NCBI GenBank assembly: GCA_021234155.1
Contig: JAJEKV010000038.1
Coordinates: 11,303,190-11,367,189, forward strand
Source: Isoetes taiwanensis
Taxonomy: Eukaryota > Streptophyta > Lycopodiopsida > Isoetales > Isoetaceae
Reading direction: 5' to 3'
Length of the DNA: 64,000 bases
The position numbers and the translations under genes are program-made. The notes beneath the pieces were generated by a model that was not told where the DNA came from, ran no database searches, and saw only the letters and a program-made list of their open reading frames with translations. Positions within the stretch are counted from its first letter, which is position 1; the number at the start of each line of letters is the position of its first letter. Positions 48,521 to 61,105 of the stretch are shown here, piece by piece.

Positions 48521-49725
48521 TGAAATTTATTTCTATATATTATTAAGAAATTTAGGTAATTACCAAGTACAACACGTATATCTAGCATTATAACAGGGGG
48601 TTGTTTTTGTATTTTTGTACTTTTTTTCCTAAGGTTTTTATATGATTTGATGATAGTATTCTATGAGACATAGTAATCGGTATATCTAGAGTGCATATAC
48701 GCTCACTTTAATTTTTGTGACAGTTTCCAATGGTTGAATCCATAAATTTTGATATATATTTTTTATAATTTAAGGTTCTATGCTAAGAAAAAGTATTTTT
48801 TCCTTGCTTTACATGCAAGGCTCGAGACCCTTCAACTTAGGGTTTTGTTCTGCTTGGTCCTCTGCCATATTCGATGTGCACCGGGGCATGTATCATGTCG
48901 GGATCAGTAAAGCCTACTTTCTTACCTTGTTGCACGTACCGATGTTATGGTTCTTTGAGGTTGAACCCCATATCCGATTCAATTTCTATAACTATAGAAG
49001 GGGTCAGTAGATGGTTCAGAGCCCCATGAAAAGCAAAAATCCTGGCAGAGGGAAATGGCCTACGAGGTAACGCAGAAGACCGCTTAAAATGATCTCGACT
49101 CGAAAAGGTTGAAACCAGGGATCCGTGGTTTGCGCATAAATGTGGTTTTCTAAGTCTTCCTCGTGATCTCTACCGGATAGCTTGGTTGAACACGAATGGC
49201 CAGCGCATAAGCTTTTCTTATTTGGGTCATGCGCAAAATGCATTTGGAGTAATGTAAATAGTGATATTGATGTATGCTTGATCGCTGATGAGGAAGATCC
49301 AAATAAAGTCGAGCTTGTTGTTCTGGATGTCAGATATCTTGGAAGCTAATGACATGGCAAGTGTTCAGGTCAGTTTTTATTAACAAACAAGATCCTCTAG
49401 TTTCATTAATAAGAAATGCATAGTCTCTTGACAAAGGGTTCTTCCAGGCATTGACTCATGCACGGGTACCAATTGTGAAGTTTACAGAACCATTAAACCA
49501 TTAAGTGGAATATCATGTGTCTACAGGTAACTCCCATGTGACTTGGAAATTGGCAGCATTTTAAAGTTGGAAAAGGGTTTTCACATTGTCAGCCATTGAA
49601 AGAAGGTGGCAGATAGAATCCTTAGGAGTAATAAGCTGCCAGATTGGGGCAAGTAATGTCCAATCAGTATTTTGGAACGTAGCTACTAGTCATCGGATTT
49701 TTGGAGCAATATTAAGGTTACATAA
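48521..49725. other. Interval without recognised gene
   Basis: AT-rich DNA after CACTA B's first exon. A possible remnant lies around 49000-49260, but it matches nothing I recognise. No terminal CACTA repeat found. Confidence 0.4.
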
Positions 49726-52700
49726 AGGAAGGAAGGAAGGAAGGAAGTTACTTTTATCGTCCACGGAGACCAATCGGTCTATGGGACCCAATATTAAAAC
49801 GCAGAAGCGGATTACCGCCTGCGGATTAAAACCCCCCGAGAAGGGTTTTCGAGGGAAAACGCAAAGAATCACCGGCCGACAAATCAGGCTAATCATATAA
49901 AATGCAAAACATCCCAATATATACAAAATCATGCACCACCTCCCGTAGTGCCTAGTCACGGACACCAAAGGGGGCAAAGGTGACTCGCAGGTCCGGGGAC
50001 TCCTCGGATGTATGACCCTGTGGCACGATCGACGGCGGTGTTCATCGAATGCAAGGGCACGGCCCCACCGCATTAAGGAGCCGTGATTCGGCCCGAACCG
50101 ATCAACGCCGGGCAACTCGAAAGTGTGAGACTCATCCTCAACGGCACCCGTTTGACAAGACCGACAGAGCTCGCCCTCGGGCGGGCTCCCCAATCCACCC
50201 GCCTCGCCTCGGAGCGCGAAGATGGTGGGCACTCGTGCTTTAATGGAGGCAATGAGCCCTTTTTCAGTGGGCAACCGGGAACGCAGGAGATTGTGGCCCC
50301 GCTAACACCACGGGGTTGATGTGCTCCTTGTAATGGGCCATTTTGACCGCTTAGAGCAATGGGGTCCCGAGCTTGCCAAGGAAACAAGCATCTAGGTGTA
50401 ATTCAGTCCGCCACGATCGGGTCACGCGCCACCAGACAGATGCGTGATTGTTCGCGACGTTTCCATCTCGGGCGAACCATCGATCTCTCTTACCCTCCAA
50501 CAGCCCTAAGCAGGCCATGGACTCATGGCCACAAGTAAGCCGTGCGGAGCCGAGCATCACCCATAGTAACCACTTTCTTCAAAATAGACAATGTCTATCA
50601 TACGCTTTGAAGCAAGCAAGAATCCGATTTCCCCGCAGCTGTAACTGATAGGGGACAAGGTTTCACCCCTAAGTGCCCGTGCTAAAAATGCCTTCGCGAC
50701 CGCCCAAGTCATTCCGTGTCGCCGAAGAGACGCATCGCCCCAAACTCCCCACCCCGCACGTATGACGTGCTCGACCGCGCCCCTAATGATGTGACCGATG
50801 GCCCCAATCATATAGCTCGCCGGGTGACCGCTGTTCTCACAGATTGCATAAAGCGCCTTCCATTGCTGTCCCGCAAGCGATAGACGCCTCCCGCCAGAGC
50901 GAGGAGGGGAACTCCACCCCTAGGTACTTGTAGGTGGGCGGACGCCTACAGTCCGCCCCCGATATGTGAGTGCAGGAGGCATGGGGTGACGCGGAAGAGG
51001 ATATGAGAACCACCCCGTCTTGGCCGATTGACGCTGCGATGTCTCAGAGCCCCGACAAAATGTGTCTAGGGCATCCGTGAGACCAAGATATCTTCCGGTG
51101 GGCCAAAGAGCCAACATCGCCCGCGAGATAGATGAGTCAAGGATGACCTGGTGCAAAGATGTATGCTATCCCCCCATGCTCGCAAGCCGTGGCTCTAACC
51201 GATCAATGTAGAGGCCAAAAGTGTTCACATGAGAGGGGCAACCCCCGCCGACTCCACTATACGGTAAATGCTTGGTCTGGCCGATCGCAGATCCCGCCAA
51301 AACAACTCTCATACAACCCTGTGATATGGCATTCTCGCACAGCGGGAGCCCCGGTTGTTGTGATTAGCCCACAACTTTTCCGGGGGACCAGATCAAAAGC
51401 CTTTGCTAAGTCCACAAAGCAAACAATATAAGTCCAAAACGTTGCGATTCCTACTGCCTTCAATCGCGCGCCCGTAGCGTGAAAGATATGGTCAATCGCT
51501 GAGTGGGGGTCGAAAGCCCCGCTTCAGGTGGAGGGCTCGTGACATCCGGTCCGCCTCGCCCGGTCAACCGCCGCCGAGAATGCCACCCAACAGCTTTGGC
51601 AAATAATCGAACCGACCATGATCGTCCCAGAATTGGCCCGGACAAGGTGGGTCGCCCGCTTTGTGAATGGGAACAACCGCCAGGGTCCATTGTCGGGAAA
51701 CCCTCCCTGCAATGCTCTGTTGAACAGGGTAGTGAGGACCGCACAAGCGGCTGCCCTGCCCACTTGAGTAACTCCCTACAGATACCATCGGAGGTCACCG
51801 CCTTCCCATTAGCTAGCCGTTGCAGGTGCCCTCCTCAACATCCTCATCCACGAGAACCAATGGGGGCCATCCCGGGTGGGGGTATGGGCGCATTGCCCCC
51901 GGCGGGTCATAGAGCCGCCGCAGGTACTGCTCCCACCGCCCGTGTGATGTCCCCCTCAGAGGGTCGGGCGGGCCTTCAAGCACTGGGCGCTAAAAGGTTC
52001 GAGGATGAGTGTCCAAGAAAGTCGAACATCTCCCCTCGATGCTTGGCAAGGTATCGCTACTTTGTGTCCTTCGGGATGGGCGCGCAGATCGTGGTGGTGG
52101 CTCGCAAGCGGGTACCGGATCCAGGATGTGACGGAGCTGCCGCTATGCTTCTTTACCATCCGCATCAAACCATCGGTTACGCGGGAATGTTGCTGACCTC
52201 GAACGCGACGCGGGGAGGGGGTCCGCCAAAGCACTGGTCCGGCCGCAGATCCGTAATAGCGGGTCACCGGTCTCGGCTCGGCCGCCTAGTGTGGAGGTCC
52301 GGGCAGAATTACCGGGAGGGCGTTCATGAGCATCTGGCAGAAGTCCTCTCACCGCCATAATCGAAGTCTCAACCGAGGACGGCGAGGGGTGGTGTATAGT
52401 GGGGGGTTCCGGGCGCTCGCCAAACCAGTGTCCAAATAAAGTGGGAGGTGATTCGAAGTCGACCTCCCTCATCCCGAAATGCCTTGCTCCACCCGAGACG
52501 ACCGATGAGATGCATATCTTGCGCGAACTACAAGCACATAGTCCACCACACTAGACCCTCCCCCGATTGTCCCTGCTCGCATGTGCACTTGGCGGTGAAT
52601 CGGGCCACCGCGGAAAGGCCATTGCAAATTATCAAGTCAAAAATGCCACATAGCAGAGCAATCGCCAAAGCGAAAGTGACTGCCGCTATCCCACTACAAG

Positions 52701-52800
52701 GGCCAGTTCTTCAAGGGCGAGCGGGCAGGACATCGCCGAGGGGGTCAAGTCGCATGGGCTGCTTACTCCCGTGTCTGCATTGAAATCTCCAAGCATTATG
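49726..52800 (-). mobile_element. Decayed non-LTR retrotransposon (LINE)
   Basis: On the minus strand, from 5' to 3': an endonuclease motif IMLGDFNADTGVSSPCDL (52796-52745), then EGHKVAIPCQ (about 52070). Next, the start of the reverse transcriptase, SDGICRELLKWAGQP with FPDNGPWRLFPF (51790-51660). Then FVDLAKAFDLVPRK (about 51420-51380), GLYIDRLE (about 51200) with the palm YADD region degraded to an AGD-like sequence. Then FSYPLPRHPMPPALTYRG (about 50990), and a C-terminal Cys segment LCRSCQTGAVEDESHTFEL (about 50140). A (GGAA)n run at 49727-49746 lies at its 3' side. Frameshifts are throughout. It appears 5'-truncated near the GDFNAD motif. Confidence 0.8.
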
Positions 52801-53886
52801 CGGTTAAAGAAAAATGTGAGGAAATTGCAAAATTGGAATTTAGAGGAAAGAGTCCAATGTTGGTCATTACACCGCTTTAATGCAGGTCAATTTGTATTTC
52901 TGCGGTCCTCCATATGCCCCTTCCCATGATCATTTACAACCCGCGACTTCTTTTGGCATATTTATGCCATTTAACAATATGGCTCCTTAGTCGAGGCATA
53001 TCCCCAACCATAACATCGGGCCATTTACTAGGCCTAAAATGAGCCGATGAAGATAGCCATGAGCTCAACTTGCATCCGATCATACCGAATGCCATGAATT
53101 TGGCAATTTCCGCGCATGCCGTTGTCCATAATGTGTATCCTCCGATGGCATCTTAGCTTTGTCACATGAATAATTATGCTTTATTGATCAAAAATTGACA
53201 TTTGGGGTTTTTGATGAGAATCATTTCAGTAATGGAAGCAACCTACCAGCTTGTAGGTGAACGATATCTCCCCGTGCATATTATGATCAAGTGGAAACAT
53301 TAAAAGATTATGGCAAACAAAATAATGAAACACTTGGGAGCTAGTCACGCTTTTTTGAGTATTGGGCTTACGGGCACTTAACTATAACCGAAAGCAAAGG
53401 ATTTGGGTTCAAATCGAGGCTTTTCGAGGTTATTTCTCATTTCCATTCAAATGTTTAACTAATATTTACCTCATTATCATGGAAAGTATCATGGTCACCC
53501 ATCGCTCATGAAATATTCAGAGACTTATTATGTCATGTCAAGAACTTTGTGACAATGGGCCAGTGCATTGTATTTCTAGAATAGTTGTGCATTGTTTAGA
53601 GTGGAATAAATGGTGTGTTGCATTTAATCCTTCATGAACTTGATTCTTGTATTGCAATATTCAAATTACTGATAATGAATGAATAATGAATAAGCTATGT
53701 TGTTTTTAATAAACATATCAGTATAATACTTATGCTTGCTTTGTTAGGGCCCGAAGGGCCCAAAATTTTTTTTTATTATAACAACCAACACATAACTACC
53801 ATTAACATTAATTAACACAACCATTACATCCAACACTTTTAAATTAAAACCCCCTTGAAACCCCCTCTAGTTTGGGTGCATATTCA
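52801..53886. other. Non-coding interval, possible SINE-like head near 53380
   Basis: Contains TGCCATTT-like motifs at 52960-53160 that recall the CACTA B subterminal repeats. The segment at 53365-53420 with GGGTTCAAATCGAGGC resembles a Pol III B box. Neither is strong enough to define an element. No gene seen. Confidence 0.3.
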
Positions 53887-54124
53887 CACGGGGGGTGACA
53901 TAGGGCAGCGAGAGCCCCTATAATTATGTTTTGCACGTACAAAATCAACACCATATAGTATATTACCTCAAATCTTATAGTATTTTACAAATCTTGTTAT
54001 ACAGTATAGCAAATTCCATACATCCATACCCCACAAACGAGGAACTTTGTGTACGGTGTAGATTTAGGAATAAGGGGTGAATATGCCTATCCAACAGCTC
54101 TCGTTGCCCGGAGTCACCCCCGTG
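53887..54124. mobile_element. 238-bp inverted-repeat element (MITE-like)
   Basis: The ends CACGGGGGGTGACATAGGGC and its inverted partner GCCCGGAGTCACCCCCGTG form about 31 bp of imperfect terminal inverted repeat, including GCGAGAGC/GCTCTCGT. The interior is AT-rich. No clear target duplication. Confidence 0.6.
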
Positions 54125-54584
54125 TATATATCAAATCTAGTATAAAGTGTAGCAATTTAGGTAAAGCCATTAATCAAAACAATATAATTATCTTGCATCA
54201 ACTCTTCAAAATGTGCTTTTGCCATTAATCTAACTAACTCATCTTCCACAATAATGCATTACTCAAAAACATCTCTAGGTAACTAAATTATCCTTCATGC
54301 GTAAAGTTATGCCCCTAGTCTAAAAATTTTAGATGCACCATAAACAAAATAATAGACTATAGGGATAATCCAAACAGATTTATTTACGAAATGATCTTAA
54401 AAATACTTTTGTGCATAACAACCTACTATGTTCTGTTTATTTGATATTAATGTTGTTTTAACTAAAACTTGAACTATTACCAAGTAAATCATACACAAAA
54501 AACAAAAGAAACAAAAACGAGGGAAAAAAGGAACTTACCCGCGAATGCAAATTTCTTGATCCAAGCTCTATCCCGATCTGAGAA

Positions 54585-54924
54585 ATGCTGAGCAGATTGT
54601 TGGAGATGCACGAAATGGATTCTGACGAGCCTATGGAGCATTCAAGCTCAGAACAAGACAGCGAAGATGACGATTTTCAGATGAGGGAAGGTGCAGACAG
54701 CGAAGATGGAGATGAGGAGAGTCTTGAGGATGAAGTATGTTCCCCAGCTCCAAAACGGCCTATGTTGAAGAGAAAAAAACTTTTTAAAAAGAAGAATATT
54801 AGCATTAGGAAGAGAATTGAGGCATACGATCGTCCATCGACTCAAAAAATCTTGGATAAAAGCATTACAAGAAGCATTCCCATATCTGACACTAGTTTTA
54901 CGCAAAATGTGGAAAATACATGCG
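54585..54924 (+). CDS. Acidic then basic exon, possible 5' exon of a plus-strand element gene
   Basis: Reads MLSRLLEMHEMDSDEPMEHS with a long Asp/Glu/Ser stretch, then KRKKLFKKKN (nuclear-localisation-like), and ends at a consensus donor (TGCG|GTAAGT at 54925). An intron must follow; the inserted element at 55013-55841 lies in it. The protein is not recognised. Its position suggests the first exon of the gene continuing at 58449-60690, but this is not shown. Confidence 0.4.
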
Positions 54925-55012
54925 GTAAGTTGCTTGCAATTCTATTTTTAGAAATGTTTTAAATTTGGTAGATACCTAGTTTGCTTTCGTATGTCTTTCT
55001 GCCTTTTTTTTT

Positions 55013-55841
55013 AGGAAAAATTCTAAAACTACCCCTGTATCTTAATATAATTATCAAACTACCCCTGTATTTACAAAAATTATCAAAATGCCCTTCTTTT
55101 TGTAGCAACGACTATTCTCTTCATGCAGAAGAACATCGCCCCAAAACCGATTCTGTTCTTTCGGCAAAGCATGATCTTGAATCCATTATCTAAAGAGGAT
55201 TAAAGAGAGTTTTTAAAAGGAAGGAGTTTGTCGGAGAAAGCCCTCTTCTCTGAGTGCTTATCCTATCTGCATGTTCTATTTTGAAACAAAACAGGATTAC
55301 AGTTGCCGCAGTGAGAAAAAGTGAGAATAAGAGATAAAATGGGTGGATCCACAAAGGATACTTCATCTGCTGCGTGCCTTTTTGACCAGAATTAAACATG
55401 ACTAACTTGTAACGAGCATTCAAACAATCATCTTCTACGTTTTGTTAAATTCGAATTGGCAAAACCTACACTTACAGGGTATGAAATGGGCTAGAAGAAG
55501 GCCCAATAAAAAACCTTTTCGGCCGTAGAGGAGAATGAGCTCAGAAGAGCGGGCTTTAGTATGTCTTTATTTTTCTCAAGTTTCTGTACTTATGGAACTG
55601 CCGATTTTGCTTACACACTTGGACGATTTGGATATATCTCCAAGGAAGTTAAAGATATTCTATTTTAGAGTTCGTAGCTCACGCTTAAAACTCCCCGATA
55701 CGCTTATGAAGATTGAAATTGTTCTCTGGAGTCAAAATACAGGGAGTCATGTCCAATACAGGAACATTTTAACAAATTCCAAAAATACAAGGGCATTATA
55801 ACAATTTCGAACAAAAAAAAGGGCATTTTTAGAATTTTCCC
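55013..55841. mobile_element. 829-bp element with long TIRs and T-rich 8-9 bp duplication (MULE-like)
   Basis: The ends AGGAAAAATTCTAAAACTAC and, inverted, AGGGAAAATTCTAAAAATGC form about 95-bp imperfect terminal inverted repeats, each with two CCCTGTATTT or GCCCTTTTT units. The element is flanked by T9 and T8, compatible with the 9-bp duplication of Mutator-like elements but not proof in a T-run. The interior (55100-55700) is not repeat-like and may be captured sequence. Confidence 0.6.
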
Positions 55842-57217
55842 TTTTTTTTAAAGAAAATTTGGATGCTCCCTTGAGTTCCCGGTCCATTCTTCACAAATGG
55901 GCATTATTGAAGTGCACAAAGCCTGGCTGGACTTCCTACTTAATTGCTTCTCAGAAGATCTTTGTCCAGAAGCCCTTTGCTTGTGAAATTGATTTATTAC
56001 GGTTGAAAAAATCATAATTCTTGTACATATACATGAAGTCCAAGGTTTCATCAGTTTACATACTTGCACATGCTAGTTTCAAGGAAATCTTTGGATGCAC
56101 ACAACAAAGGAGCATCTCCGGACGCACCAACAAAAAAGGTTTTTTGAATTCTTCTTAATTTGTTTCATTGCATTTGTTGTACAAAGAGGGTAATAGGGAA
56201 TCTAAGAAGGAATGGCAACATCTTGATAAGTCCCCGCTCCTCCTAGTGCCACGGCTTCATACCTTCATTTCCATTTCCATGAAGAGCCCTCGAATGACTC
56301 TTTTCTTTCTAGACTCTTCTTTCTAGACTACAACAGAGTGCTAAGAAGAGCCTTCCGTGACTTTGTCACTTCCATGAAGGATGCAAAAGACTTCACCCCT
56401 TTGTCGCACCACTTTGTACATCAATGGCGCATCGCAAGGGTCATCATTGCTTGGGTTCTTTTGACCTCGCTTATTTAGGATGTAAGGAATCGGGCTTCCT
56501 CGCATGAATTTGGTGAGGTTGATGCATGTTGTCAAACAAGAATGACATCGCCCGTGTGGATATATGAGAAAAAATTGGGACTTTCCAACCAATGAATGTA
56601 GACGCCCTAATCTTGATGGAGGAGCTTGCTCAAAGGCTCTATTTCTTGAAAGAGTTGCTCCATGCGCATGCTTTGGCACATTGGGATGCAAATAAGGTTA
56701 CTTGGAAGGTAACAAAAGTAAAATCTTGAAGAGTTGGAGTAACTTGAAACTTTGTAAAGTAGTGCGTTCCACAAAATAGTTTTGTCCCTGTGTGGTTCAT
56801 TTTGTTGGAAGTGTAAGATGCCAAGTGCATATTTTTGTCTCATGAGTGGAAGGCACGCCCAAATCAAAGCACGCTTGTCACGCTTCAATCGTGAAATGTC
56901 TAATGTCTACCTGTGGTTTTTGAGGTAGTGTATATATACGGGGAATTTCCAAGGCAATGAATATCAAGTTTTTCACTCTCAGATTATGCAATGAAACAAA
57001 ACAACCGCACAACAAGTGTGGCATGTATGTCCCCTTTTAAATATTTATTGCTTTGTGCTCAGATCTCCTTCACAAGTAAGCCGGGTATTCTTGCATCTCG
57101 TAATAGAAGCTCAGTGCCATTCTTGCGATAACCCAAGTTGGACCCTCTTCAACTCATTATGATCACCACAAGTAAAAGCTGATGTTTACAATGCACATCT
57201 CGTTATGAGTAAAGCTG

Positions 57218-57634
57218 ATGTTTACAATGTTTCTATATGAGCTAGACAATTGTTTGAGTGTGGTTGGTATGATAGAAGCAGCTTCAGATACTAAAATCTT
57301 TTCTCATGCTCCTTTCTTAGTGATTTTGAAAGGTTTGCATTCTATCACAAAGATTTTTGAGGACTCAATTATGGATCTGCTCTCATTATTGAAGAAACAT
57401 AGAAGTACTTTGAATTATCTGATTCAGCAATCATGTTGGCTAGATGATGATTACTGGCTTCTCGAGCACAAAGACCTGCTTGACTTTGAGTCAAAAAGGT
57501 ACAATAAAGACATGCAAGGTCTGTTTACCTTCTTGTACAACAGCTTAACAAGAAGCCCTTTATGTTCCTTTCGGAAACTGCATCCTTACAATCATCAAAG
57601 ACCATTTGGGCCTCCTTTAGATTGCCTAATTTAG
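57218..57634 (+). pseudogene. Possible fragment of a HECT-type ubiquitin ligase (UPL-like)
   Basis: A 138-codon frame with LLKKHRSTLNYLIQQS and DYWLLEHKDLLDFESKRYN. This resembles the region just before the HECT domain of plant UPL ligases, where an LL....P.LLDFDNKR motif occurs. No HECT catalytic domain follows. It could be a captured exon inside a transposon. The identification is tentative. Confidence 0.3.
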
Positions 57635-57639
57635 CATTT

Positions 57640-58445
57640 GCTCTATAGTGCAAAGATGCTAAGAGTGTGTCAGATTGTTCCTAGGTCGCATAGTTTTGCA
57701 TTAATGTGGCAAACCGATTTTTGCCCCAATTGCTCGCACATCCTTCCAAAGCCGCAGTGGTATTCCGCATTTTGAGCCGGACAAAACATGCCATTTCCTC
57801 GATTCTCGACACTATAGCCCAAGCTCCTCGGTTGGTAACAAAGTTGAAACATTGTCAGTAAAACTATTCCCCGAATTGCCCGTGGAGATAGCGGTGTTGT
57901 AAACTTAAGAAATAATACTTTCTTGCTATTGTAAAATTGCCTTCAAAGATACCGCATCAGAACTTACTTCTCCTGGTATTTTTTTCGCGGTTTTGCTAGA
58001 CTAGGTCGATTCACGATTCTGATTATTATCACCTTCATAAGATTAAAGTGGAAGTCATAAAAAGTGATCTCTCCATCTTTCGTTATGTGCTAAATATATC
58101 GTGATCTTCAACCCTTTCCAATTTGCAACCGTAACCGTGAGTGCCCATCACGCTTCCCTATCTCATTAAATTAAGTTTCGACATTCCACCATCTTTCATT
58201 CTTGTAAATGCTTCGGCCTACAAGTGATATAAAGTCTAACATCTTCAGGAAATAAGCAGATGTGAGAGACAACAAAATATCAGCAGCTCTCAAGACATTA
58301 AAAAACGTGACCTTATTTGATTTCATTTCTTCATGCTATATTTTCTTAAAATAGGCTATAACAAGAAGACCCTTGCCATACTGAGCATGAAAATCATTCA
58401 ATGTTAAATAAAAATCATGAAATTTTGTATAGTTGATTTGCTGAT
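57640..58445. other. Interval without recognised gene
   Basis: AT-rich, with short frames only. I see no repeat structure or RNA gene. A 60-codon minus-strand frame at 57852-57670 looks incidental. Confidence 0.4.
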
Positions 58446-58448
58446 GTT

Positions 58449-60690
58449 GTGGTTTGTGTGTTTTGGTTAGGGAATGTCAATCTGTCAGAGCGGATTGGTA
58501 GACTCGAACCTCCTCTAAGTGTTGTTCCAGATCAAGGTAAAGGTGCAGATCAAGGTCAAGGTGCAGATCAAGGTCAAGGTGCAGATCAATCTCAACAAGG
58601 TCAGTGGCTTTTAAAGGCAGTTTTAGTAGCTTCTTCCAAAGTACATCTCCAACATACAATGGATAGCAATTTTCATTACCACTCAACATGTTATTTCAAT
58701 GTCGAAACTATATTATTCAATGTACTGTAGCTAAAAAAACACTGTTAAGGTATTTGACATCTTTCCTGTAGCATTATTAACTTCTGTTTCGTCCAACAGC
58801 CCAAGCCCTTTGTTTTTTTATCATGCACTGCTCAACCTAATTGAATGGACATTTTATATCTTCCCTTGTTGCAGATCCGGCCTAGTCGGCCAGATCCTAG
58901 CATCCGAACTATGTCTGGCTCCAATGGTTGGGCCGTTTCCTATCTCTGGATATAGCATGCAACGTTAGGTATGAAAATGCCATACAAAATTTATTACCAT
59001 TAAAGCCATGGTATGATTTTATCTCCTATGCAAAGGACCCAAAATTTTTTTAATTAGAATCATGAGCATTTTCATGGTTTAATAAACAAATACAACCCCA
59101 TGACATCCATGACTGTGTTCTATGGTAAAACCAACCAAAACGCCCCATGATGTCACCTTGAGCAAACTACGAGAAAAATACCACAACCATTGTTTCAAGT
59201 GTGATAACTTGTCTTTTGAGTAAACATTTTCTAAGATACTTTTGAAGGTTCCACAAAAATATATAGACATCCTTTCTTCAAAAGCCCTTTTCATTGCAAA
59301 TTTGACACTTTTGACGAATATGCGAGAAGCAATTGCGTTGAAATTATGCCTCATATAGGATGGTTATAAAGCCAAAATAAAAATGCATGTCCAACTAATA
59401 TCTAAGATTTTGTAGTTCTTTGTATCCCATATAAGATGTTGCAATAATGTTTGTGCAAAGTTTTAATATCCTAGTTAATTTATTATTTTCACTTACTAAC
59501 TTTTTATGTGGAAATTAAACAAAACAAAGGTGAAGATCACCAACCCAACTATGAAAAAGCACGACGGAACCACTTACGAAGATTATCAAATGGTGCCATG
59601 AGGAGAATTTTAAGAGAGGAAAGACCATATGAATTGGAAGTTGATGCTGATATGAACCCTTGTGGTGCCTACAAGAATTATTTTGACAGGAAACTAAATG
59701 TACTTATCAAAAAGCATGTGGACCTATCCATTTCAGACATGAGAAAAATTCCCCAAGGGCAATTAGACCTTGTACGACGAACATTGCAGGTAATTTTAGA
59801 CATTCTAATTAAAAGTGCATAATTTTTCTTTATTTGCCATTAAATAAAATAGAGTCTTCATAGTTTTATATTTTTCTTTTGATTACAATAGTGGTAATTG
59901 TTGTTTTATAAATATAGGATTGGTTTGTAATCCCATGTAACGAAAGTGGGACAAAAAACATTACGGACACGCCTTTCTAAACGTATTAGAGAGGCAAGGA
60001 GGAGTGTATGTGATAAGGTCCGCATGATGCACCAAGAATAATGAAGAGCCAACAAAGCCGATTGATGAAAAAATGATACGTGGTTCAAGTTTCTTGCATA
60101 TATGGAGACAAACGAATACAAAGTATATTATTAATCATATTGTTTCATATTTTTGAAGTATTCCTGATGCAAATATCAAAATTTAATATTCTTCAGAACT
60201 CAAGCAGTCGCAACAAAAAGAACCGAGCTGATCAAAAGCGTACTAACAATACAGGAAGAAGTGGCTATGCTGGTACATACATGTATCTGGTAAAAGTTTA
60301 ATTCCATCAACTTCTATAATGTACTTGGTTAATGTCATGTAAATGCATAAAGTTTCATTCACTTGGTTAAACATTACAGAAAGAAAAGATGCAAAGGTCC
60401 CCAACCACGGCTGAAATTGCAGATGAAGCTCATACCTCTAAAGGGTATGGGAATCTACCAAGGGGAGCCAAGACACTAGACTTGGTAGAGAAATCTAATG
60501 TGAGATTACATCTTCGCTTTATCCATAAAAATTTATTTGAAGTTTTATTTAATTTATTGCTTTCTTCTATGGAGTTTTAGGGTACGCATCCCTCACCATC
60601 ATTCAATGTGAGAAATACATGCAAACGTGTCAAAAAGCCAATTGCTCTTCATGAAACCTTTGAAGAGCCTAGAGAAACTCAAGGATAGAT
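58449..60690 (+). CDS. TNPA-like gene of a CACTA-type element, multi-exon
   Basis: Exon 1 (about 58470-58605) has a short tandem peptide repeat, (ADQGQG)3, before a donor. After a long intron the main exon (59508-59790) reads LRREERPYELE-like sequence with VDADMNPCGAYKNYFDR, KHVDLSISDMRKIPQGQLD and a CAG|GTAATT donor. Further exons: 59918-about 59985 (DWFVIPCNESGT), 60195-60290 (SSRNKKNRADQKR), 60382-60500 and 60581-60690 (PIALHETFEEPRETQG, then stop). The main exon has the same layout as the one at 31509 and as TNPA/Transposase_24-type proteins, which bind subterminal repeats. Such repeats follow at 60960-61100. Exon joins are approximate and one frame break near 59970 is likely. Confidence 0.5.
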
Positions 60691-60954
60691 GTCGGCAAGA
60701 TTTTATAATTACTCGTAATGAGTACATTTTGATGTACTTAACTCTTAAGGTTTAAATCTGTCCATTTTCAACACTCTTTCTATTTCAGTTTTAGTCTGTC
60801 TTACCGTTGTAACAACTACTTTTGTCTTAATAAAATTATTTTGAGTTTTGAGATATAAATCGTCTTCTTGCATTTCTATTATTCTGTCTAGTGTAACAAA
60901 TGTGACTTCGTAAATGGATAGAGTATCTTCACCGCTTCTCGATCAATTGTGGAT

Positions 60955-61105
60955 TATTGACAGTCTGACTATAGCCTCACTACAACCTGACCAAGTAACT
61001 GACTATATGGAAACTAATATTATAACTAATACTCTGACTAAACGTGTTACTAAATATCTGATTAAACGTGTCAGATATATCTTGTGTTTCTTGGCAATTC
61101 TAGTG
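60955..61105. repeat. CACTA-type subterminal TGACTAA repeats
   Basis: About eight motifs (CTGACTATA, CTGACTAAACGTG, CTGATTAAACGTG) lie just 3' of the TNPA-like gene. They are the same core as the array at 23880-24370, in the opposite relative position, as expected for the other end of a related or identical CACTA element. A degraded terminus TTTCTTGGCAATTCTAGTG ends near 61105. Confidence 0.6.

Noticed and set aside
51503-52360. 285-codon plus-strand frame as a gene
   Set aside because: It is the antisense of the LINE reverse transcriptase/endonuclease region; the high GC content opens the opposite frame.
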